Origin: Pinus tabuliformis
Lineage: Eukaryota > Streptophyta > Pinopsida > Pinales > Pinaceae
Direction of reading: 5' to 3'
Assembly: GCA_031772625.1 (NCBI GenBank)
Contig: CM062818.1
Span: 1,276,630,277 to 1,276,694,276 of the forward strand
DNA: 64,000 nt
This document shows positions 56,104-64,000 of this stretch, piece by piece. Within the stretch, counting starts at the first letter, position 1; every line of letters starts with the position of its first letter. The notes under the pieces are model-generated. The model saw only the letters and a program-made list of their open reading frames with translations, ran no database searches and was not told where the DNA came from. Position numbers and translations under genes: made by a program.

Positions 56104-59090
56104 ACCGTTATAATTTAAAATTATTTCAAAATATATATTTTTTGTTGATGGTGCGGAACAATTAAATGCCCAATGTGTTTATTGGAATAAACACATTAGT
56201 GTGTTTATTTAAATAAATGTATTGTTTACGAGAGCTCTTTTTGGCTGAAAATTATTTTATTTATGTATCAAATATTTTAAATGACTTCAGTATTGAATGA
56301 TACATGTTGTATATTGATAAAAAAATGTGTAAGAAAGTTTCAAGTAACAAAAATATTGATCGTCACAATGATAGCACATTGAAAAAATCATAAAAGAAAA
56401 GTTCTTTGTAAATTCTTTAAAAAATTATTATGTTTAAACTATATGTAAGTTTAGCTAATATGTATTGGTTAGTGTGTGTCATGCAAAGCCACAAAATTAA
56501 GAAGGTTGACAACATTATTTCTTATCTAAGTGCAGATGAGCGTAAAAGACTAGTAGAGAAATCGCAAAAGGATGAATCAGGTGAATGAAAAAACACTACT
56601 CAATATGATTTCTTTTTAATTTTGATTAATAATATACATAATAATATTAGATAGCATGCTTCAAACAATCTATTAATTCATATATATTTTAGGTTCTACA
56701 AGGAGAAACAACGAAAGAAAATATCAATGTCTTTCTAAGAAAAGAAAAATTATAAAACATGTAAATGATGATGAATTAGTCCTTAGCTCATATGGAGTGG
56801 TGCTAGAGGTTAACGAAAGGAGGCAATTTTTTTACAAAACTCTGAGAGATCTCGTGGAACGAATGTATAGGCGTACTTTCCACTTCCAATACAAAAATCA
56901 ATCTAATGATTCTAAGAACCAAATTATATCTAAACTACATGAAGTGTTTCTAGAGCAATGGTCAATGAAACATGTCAGACTTGAAATAACAAAAACATAC
57001 AACGACAAAAGAAAATCGTTCAAAAGGTAATATTTCTAATTAAAATGATTTTCTAGAATTATATGTATATATTACTATAAACCATTCATTTATTAATATT
57101 AATTTTGTTATATTTGATTTTCATATATCAATATAGAAATATCTTATTACTTTTTTTAGAAAGATTATGAAAATCGCAAATGATCAATGAGCTGATATGT
57201 GAAACATGGCAGTAAGAATGTCCAAAAAATTGTACAAGGAGATGGTCAAATAAATGGACATAATTGCATTACACGAGGAGCCATCTCAACAACAATGTGC
57301 TTGAAAGGTATGTGATCATGATTGACTTTGTACATATAAAAAAATAATTTAACATTAACTATTAATTTTTAAGCATTTTCTTGTAGAAAAGAAAACAAAA
57401 TTGAATTCATTCAACACATAAAACATGATGACAAGGAAGAAAAGGGTTGATATCAAAGTTTGTGGGTAGTTTTTAATATTTCCTTATAATAACTCAATGT
57501 TTCATATTTGTATATTTTAAATTGTTTGACAACAACCATCCTTCAATGCCTTCAAATAGGTGCTAACATACAAAGAAGAGATATCAAAAAAATTGATCGA
57601 CCTCGGGTTAAATATGGGTTGGGAGTATATTTTGGTATATAAAAAATTAGTTGTGGAATTTGTAAGGATTTATGTTGTTTTACTTCTTTGAGTTTATAAT
57701 TAATCGAACAAAGAAATCCTTTATATTAAATATATGATTTATTTTAAAACATGCATGAAACAAAGTATGGAACTACGCCAAGCTAAGACATGTTGCAACA
57801 AGGCATGAAACTTGGTTTTTGAAACCATGTGCATAGTTTATGAGTCACTTATTGCTATGGTAGATTGTTATTCGATTTACATTGATGTATTTTATTTATT
57901 TCAATTTTTATTAGTCTCACCAATGTAGATACACTCGTTACACTTTATTTTTATGTTTGCAGATGGAACAAGATCAAGAAGATAATAAAAATCAATGCAA
58001 TGGTTGTCTATGACAATCAGATAATTTGTTTAATGTAATGGACATAGCGTCCCAATTCAAAGATAAACGATTACCAATAACAATCTCATTTTGTATGACA
58101 AAGAGCCTCTTATTCATATATAATAAAACACATTTTTATTTATTCTATTGTGTTATCCAATGTCGTTGTGAAATGTTATACCACTGATTAAATATATGAA
58201 TTATTAAATATTATAATGAAGAGATACAAAATGTGATAATATAACAAATTAATCCAAATATCATATACAAATGCACTAATCAAATTTTAATTTATATGAA
58301 TATTGTTATAAGATATATGTTGATTTTTTTATTAATAACAATTAAAAAAATTACAATAATATATTTGCCACAGGTTGGTGTTTCCAAAAAAGATAAAAGC
58401 TCATACAAAAAATCGGTGCATCCATAACATAAAAAAGCACTGTGACGATATCTCTTTTGCATGACTTGTGCCTTTTTGGAAAATGACAACACCTGGATGT
58501 TTAGTTCATCAAGCACCTGTATTGTTTACAATTAATGCTACAATGCATTATAATTGTTAAGGCACCAATGATTTCATAGAACTAACACCCTGGTCCTACA
58601 GAATATTATTTATACCCCGGTGCATTATTAAAATTAACAACACCGGTCCTTTTATATTCCTAACGCACCATTGTGTTTATACAAACGATACACATCGATG
58701 TTGCGAGTTTAAACAAAATCACTGGGGATGCAATTATTTTTTCATGCCCTAGTGTCGTTCCTTAAAAGAATGCTCCAAGGTGTTTTTGATATATAAGCAC
58801 TGGGGCAGTATACATTTCAGGCACTGGTGTTCGTTTTATTCAATGTCTCGATGCTTTTAGTTATTTATGAATCCTAGTGCTTTTAGTTATTTATGGAACC
58901 TAGTTCTTTTTATATGTAACGTATTGGTGCTACTTGTTCCATGAAGCACATCACAAAAAAAACACTCGCTAAAACCTCCAACTGCCCAGATTTTTACAGT
59001 TGTGATGAAGTTCTGTTATAATCTCTTCTATCACAAACGTATGTTTTAGTGAATGTTTTTTTTTGACAATTTTATAACACTAAAAACCGT
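56104..59090 (+). other. AT-rich DNA with possible CACTA-type transposon remnants
   Basis: A 77-codon frame at 56797-57030 (VERMYRRTFHFQYKNQ...KLHEVFLEQWSMKHVRLEITKTYND) resembles, weakly, the plant En/Spm-type transposase-associated region, and is followed by short broken segments to about 57310 with gtaata/gtatgtg donor-like words. 58560-58940 is rich in ggtgc and gcactggt words. An imperfect inverted repeat (58955-58975 with 59043-59064, core cactcgctaaaac and gttttagtgaatg) closes it. The family is uncertain. Confidence 0.3.
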
Positions 59091-60365
59091 CATTATAACT
59101 TTTTCTAGAAAGTATTTGATACATTATTACTAAGTATATATTTTTTATACATTATCACAAAGTATATTTTTTATTGTAATTTATCGATTGTATTTATATG
59201 TAATAATAATATGGAAATGTGATGTCTCGTAAAAAAAAAAACATTTCTTTGACAATGAATGGAATGGTTATGAACAACTATTTTACTCTAGGACTGAATT
59301 TTAGGTTGATAAATTGATTTGAGAGGGATAATATTATAATAAATTAGGTTTAAGAAAAATTATATTGGTGTACAATACTACTTGGATTGATAAATTGATT
59401 TTAGAATGGTTTTTAAACATCAAAAAATATTATTGACAATTATGATATGATGTTTGAAAGTAAATTCATTTTCCTTCTACTCTTTAAGTTGATAAAATTG
59501 AATTTAGAGTGGTTTTTAAACGCAAACACTATTATAATAAATTATGTACAAAATTTTAGAAATTTTAGAAATATTAACATTCACATAGATAGAAAATGAA
59601 TCGTGTGTATATATATATATATATATATAATTGTTAATTATCCAGAAATACAACTTATTTATGAAACTTAAGAAAACCATCATTTGTATTTATTAACGTT
59701 GGTAAAAGGTTAGACATCCTCTCATGCTAAGTGTCTCCTGCAAGTAAGGAGACTTTTAGTTACTACTAATCAAAACCTAACTTGTTCAATTAATTAAAAC
59801 TATTTCAACATTTTATATAATAAAAATGGTTTGAAGCTAGCTTTAATTTTTTTTTTAATCATTACAACCATATTAAAAAAACATTTGAATCTAACTTCAT
59901 ATATAAAATGTAAAATCTTTATCTAATCCAAAATGTTATAAAAATAATTAATAGAATATATTTTAAAATGGGGTGGTCTAACTAATAGATGAAATAATTT
60001 TTTTAGATGACATCTATAAATACAATTTCTATGGAGATTGTAATTTTTAATTTTTTGAAATATGCTTTTGAAGTGAATAAATGGATTGCAATCACTTTTT
60101 TTCATGTATTTCTCATTTTTCATGTAGCAGGGTCCATCGAAAGTATGCAACATAGGTACTCCTTCAACAAGGAATTAAATTATGCATCCAACGAGTGCTC
60201 CTTCTCAAAATTTGAATAAAACTATAGGGAGATAAGTTGAAAATACGAGTTGAAATAGTAGTTTTTCTATTTTCCCTCCAAAATTGATCTGAAATTCACT
60301 CGTGAGTGATCTCAGTTAATAATTAATGAATGAAGGTATTACAAACATGTGTTGGTGTGTGTCTA
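59091..60365. other. AT-rich intergenic DNA
   Basis: No gene supported. Contains a (TA)11 run at 59608-59629. Confidence 0.55.
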
Positions 60366-61438
60366 TGTTATCTTAGGCAACGGATCGATCAGATTGCAAA
60401 ATACACAGACACTGGAAAATAGAAAACAATAAGAGAAACACAGTAAGCAAATACAAGAACACAACCAATTAATAACGAGTTCACCCTATTCTCCAGGGCT
60501 ACGTCTCTGGTCCAGCTTTCAGTGGTGGCCTTCTTTTATTGTGTCTTTAAAGAAGAGATTTACAATGAGGAGCTCAACTTGAGTCTCCTGAAACAGAGGA
60601 TACTTAGTAGGGTGGTTCTTGGACTCCCCAAGCCACTAGAGTGCACAAACTCTTTCCTTACCAAGTCTTGACCTCTCTGGTCTTCAATGGGATGAGTCCA
60701 ATGGTGCTCGATTCCCGATAGATATCCTCACAGGGATGGCTTGAACCTCTCAAGCCTTCTGTCTGCTCGATGCTGCCTTAGGTCAGCTCGACTCTTTGTT
60801 TTTTTGCTTCTTGCTTCACTGTCTCTTTCTCGCTTGTCTCTGTTCTCCTTCTTCTCTCTTCTGTTTTGTTCTCTGTCTATTCATGGCTTAAAGCCAATCT
60901 ATCCTTGATTGTTCGTTTCCTCTCCCACCCATTCGGTTCGCCTGCTATTGTTCACTTGGAGTTCCCTACCTCTGCATCATCGCTAATGTCTCACAGGAAG
61001 GTGGCCACTTGTCCTCTCACAAACTGCGCCAGCTCTTCCTTGATGGTTCGATATTTTAGTTACACTGTGGAATGATTCATTTTCCAACTCAGTGGTCAAA
61101 TCGTATTTCAAACTTTTATATGTCGTGACTTAATTCTCCTAGTAAATCTGGTTCCTCCATCAAGTGCAATCTCCACCGTCAGATCTGGAGCCCCCAGATC
61201 CTATGGCGTTCGCTCATTTCGCGCGGTTGACTTGCTCGACCGTTAGTGCGTGATGAAAGGCGGTTTTCTCTCTCATCTACTGGACACGCGTCATGCAATG
61301 TATGGAATCACTCGTTTTCTGCTAAATCCACTTACCGCCCCAAAGTGCCTCCGATATACAGCCAGTTTTGGAGCACAGGACCCGCCTTTCGCATTAGCGC
61401 TTTCCCTATGGTTTCCTGGCTTCCCATGCAACCGAGCA
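60366..61438 (-). mobile_element. Probable 3' LTR of the rightmost Ty3/gypsy element
   Basis: On the minus strand this follows the pol end at 61755 by about 320 bases. A purine-rich stretch (GGAGAAGGGGAAG near 61450-61465) precedes TGCTCGG at 61438, and the left end reads GATAACA at 60366. It is less AT-rich than its left flank. The boundaries are the best candidates I see, not proven; the partner LTR lies outside the window. Confidence 0.4.
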
Positions 61439-61754
61439 CTTGGGGCTTCCCCTTCTCCAGGGGTTTTGCCCAAAAATGGCCTCCATTTCTCGATCTGGGC
61501 TTCCTAATTGCCAGTTTTGCATCCTACGCGGTCTCCATGGGCCTCGATCAACGTGCTTTTACCGAGGTCCTCGTCGTTCCTTGCTGGCTACAAACTGCCA
61601 CTGTCCAAAGGTCTTCCTGATAGATCTTTATCCATAAATTCAAAGTTTGTCCTGATTTGATACAATCATGGCGCTTTGAGAATTTGTATGGATCCAATTC
61701 GGATCACGGTCGTCCGACTGAGAAAAAATCTTTTGGACCACCAAAAGTTGGTTT
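61439..61754 (-). other. Untranslated region between pol and the probable LTR
   Basis: About 316 bases after the pol TGA at 61755-61757, with the purine-rich stretch near its left end. Plus-strand open frames here are chance. Confidence 0.5.
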
Positions 61755-64000
61755 TCAAGCATCGACTAAGTGAGGGTATAATTGTCTCACTTGTCCAATC
61801 TCTATCCACTTTTCACTGCTCGATTTTGAACCCTTGAGCCCAACTCTGAGGTACTCAACATCTCCTCTGCACGTCATCCTCACCTTCCTGTCCAGAACTG
61901 TGTCTTCCTGCAATTCATTAAGGTATTCAGGTAGCAGGTCATCAGTAGAAGGCAATTGACTCTGCTCTTCGGGATCTTCAATTAGTGAAGGTTCAAACAA
62001 TCTCAAGCAATCTGCATTTACGACTGAGTAGATGTGCATGTAAGCTGGTAGATCAAGGTGAAAAGCATTCTCACCAATCTTCTCAAGTATCTTGAAGGGT
62101 CCATACCTGATAGGCTTTAGCTTTTTACCTTCACCTTGCATCTTGTCCTTACTGATATACAACCAGACTTGGTCACCAACTTGGAAACTATGCTCCATCC
62201 GATGCTTGTCATGCCTTGCCTTGTATTTGGCTTGGCTCCTTTCCAGCTATTCCTGCACTGCCTGGTGGATCTCTTGGATTTGTTCAATGAACCTAGTTTC
62301 CTTGTCCACATCACTGTGTGCCTCAACTGTGGTGTCTTTACCGAAGACAAAATCCAAAGGAGACTTTGGTGTGAAACCAAAACAGGTCTCAAAAGGAGAT
62401 CTCTGTGTAGAAGAATGTTTTGCTCTGTTGTAAGCATGCTGCACATAACATAAATGTTCATCCAAAAGCTTAGGATGCTTGCTATAATATCCTCTGAGTA
62501 ATTGGCTCACTGTCATGTTAATTACTTTTGTCTAGCCATTAGTTTGTGGATCAAAAGTTGTGCTTTTCTTCAGTTTGGTGTCTATTAGTTCCCACAGACT
62601 TGACCAAAACTTTCCCACAAATCGAGTGTCTCGATCAGATACAATGGAAGTGGGTAATCCAAAATGAACCCATACATGTTCAAAAAATAGTTTTGTAGTT
62701 TGTTCAACTGTAATCTATTTATTACAAGGTATCAAAATACACATTTTGTTGAACCTATCCACAACAACATACAAATAATCATGACCTTTCCTAGATTTAG
62801 GTAGTCCTCCAACAAAATCCATGGAAACACTTTCCCAAGGGTGAGAAGGAACTGGTAATGGAGTGTACAAGCCTAGTTTTCTATCGCTGGGTTTGCTTTT
62901 AGCACACATAGTACACCCTCTTACATATCTAGAAACTCTGTCATTCATTTTTGGCAAATAACAAAATCTTTGCAGTTGTGCAACTGTTTTACTTACCCCA
63001 AAATGACCTGATATTAGAGAAGTGTGTGCTTCTTGAATTATCTTTACTCTTTCAGTTTTTGGAATGCATAACTTCCCACAATGGTATAAGATTCGATCCT
63101 TTACATGATAATCCAATTCTTCTATTCATTTTTCTTTACTTAAAGTTGCATATACATCTTTGAAATCTATATCTTGAGCATATTGTTCAATGTAACTCTC
63201 ATGTAACACAGAATTATGCTTAAGTATAGTAGATGCATTCATAATGGGTCTAGATAACATATATGCAACTTTATTATGTATGCCCTTTTTATATCTGATG
63301 ACTAGATGAAACTGTTGTAGAAAACCCATCCATCTATAGTGTCTTGATTGTTGCAACTTAGTTTGGGAGTGTATATATTGAAGTGGTTGATGATCAGTAT
63401 GTATTACTGTCTCTTTGCCCATTAAGTAATGTTTCCACTTTTTCACACTCTGTACTAATGCATACAATTCTTTATCATATGTAGGATAGTTAACTACTGT
63501 AGAATTAAATGTCTCAGAATGATAACATATGGGTTTACCGTGCCGTGTGAACACTGCTCCCATGGCATAGTCACTGGCATCCGTTTGGATCTCAAATGGT
63601 CTTTGAAGATCAGGCAGTGCTAGTACAGGTGTTGTACTAATCTTTTCTTTCAAGGTGTCGAAGGCTTTCTGTTGTTTTGCTCCCCACTGAAACAGCTTGT
63701 TCAATCCTATTAAAGCATGTAAGGGAGCTGCAATTGAGAAAAAGTTAGAAAATAACTTTCTCCAATTGTGCTGCTCCTAAGAAGCTTCTAACTTTTGTAG
63801 CAGATTTTGGTTTAGGCCAGTTTACAATGACTGCCACCTTAGATGGATCTATCTTCAATTCACCACCATCTACTATATGTCCCAAACAATTCAAAGATGT
63901 TTTGCCAAATTCACATTTTGAGAGTTTTACATAAAGCTTTTCTCTTTTCAAAACATCTAATGTCGGCTTAACATGATTTAATTGTTCTTCCCATCTTTTG
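61755..64000 (-). pseudogene. Ty3/gypsy pol: RT end, RNase H, integrase (broken, continues beyond window)
   Basis: RT C-terminal part from 63951 (KLSKCEFGKTSLNCLGHIVD), a frame change near 63765, then RNase H (QTDASDYAMGAVF; KELYALVQSVKKWKHYL; HTDHQPLQYIHS), integrase zinc module (HTSLISGHFG...CTMCAKSK) and core (MDFVGGLPKS; VSDRDTRF). The next triad position reads AAA (Lys, 62526-62528) where Glu is required. In-frame stops: TGA 63126-63128, TAG 62715-62717, TAG 62532-62534 and TAG 62247-62249; the last three sit where Gln is usual. The GPY/F-like tail (RYGPFKILEKIGENAFHLDL) ends with WIEIGQVRQLYPHL, perhaps a diverged chromodomain. Inactive. Confidence 0.88.

Noticed and set aside
61246-61637. 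Overlapping plus-strand frames of 60-124 codons
   Set aside because: Located in the probable LTR and untranslated region of the rightmost element, with no domain.

Overview
The window looks like plant nuclear DNA from a large, repeat-rich genome. The evidence is plant-type LTR retrotransposons (an Athila/Tat-like Ty3 element, chromoviruses, a copia element), CACTA-transposon debris, a plant pectin methylesterase fragment, long AT-rich stretches and no intact host gene. Old, heavily mutated elements in loose AT-rich DNA would suit a gymnosperm, but nothing here proves the lineage.

Layout. (1) 1-12637, minus strand: Athila-like Ty3 sequence as two internal regions joined by one shared LTR. Read on the minus strand: 5'-truncated pol copy B (12637-9488), a post-pol ORF (8077-6548), polypurine tract, LTR (6498-4733), tRNA primer site, gag (4473-2317), then pol copy A, which runs off the left edge. 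(2) 12638-19568: AT-rich intergenic DNA with a decayed ORF, a G-run and local tandem repeats. (3) 19569-43689: a large head-to-tail duplication of a ~12.6-kb unit. Each copy holds a 273-bp repeat dimer, a USP-like exon fragment on the minus strand facing a pectin methylesterase fragment on the plus strand, a repeat block resembling CACTA subterminal DNA, and a decayed two-exon gene of unknown function with a canonical phase-1 intron. The junction between copies carries its own perfect 103-bp duplication, and copy 2 lacks 1.3 kb found in copy 1. (4) 43690-45212: intergenic. (5) 45213-51305, plus strand: a full-length decayed chromovirus (LTR, Met-type primer site, gag, protease, RT, RNase H, integrase, chromodomain, LTR), apparently inserted in a CACTA TNP2/DUF4216-like gene whose remnant follows at 51310-51720. 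(6) about 52000-54034, minus strand: 3' part of a copia element, cut by a second chromovirus of the same family (54035-56103), itself truncated within gag. (7) 56104-59090: AT-rich DNA with possible CACTA-like remnants. (8) 60366-64000, minus strand: 3' part of a fourth LTR retrotransposon.

The genes form no host pathway. They are parts of retroelements or captured and decaying fragments. The best-preserved coding sequences are the Athila gag (718 codons), the adjoining pol reading frame (772 codons to the window edge) and the 509-codon post-pol ORF. Many stop codons in the decayed genes are TAG where CAG or TGG is expected. In at least three places one duplicate has CAG and the other TAG, as expected from C-to-T decay of methylated CHG sites in silenced plant DNA. 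The strongest leads are the shared-LTR Athila array, the tandem duplication with its duplicated junction, and the unknown two-exon gene.
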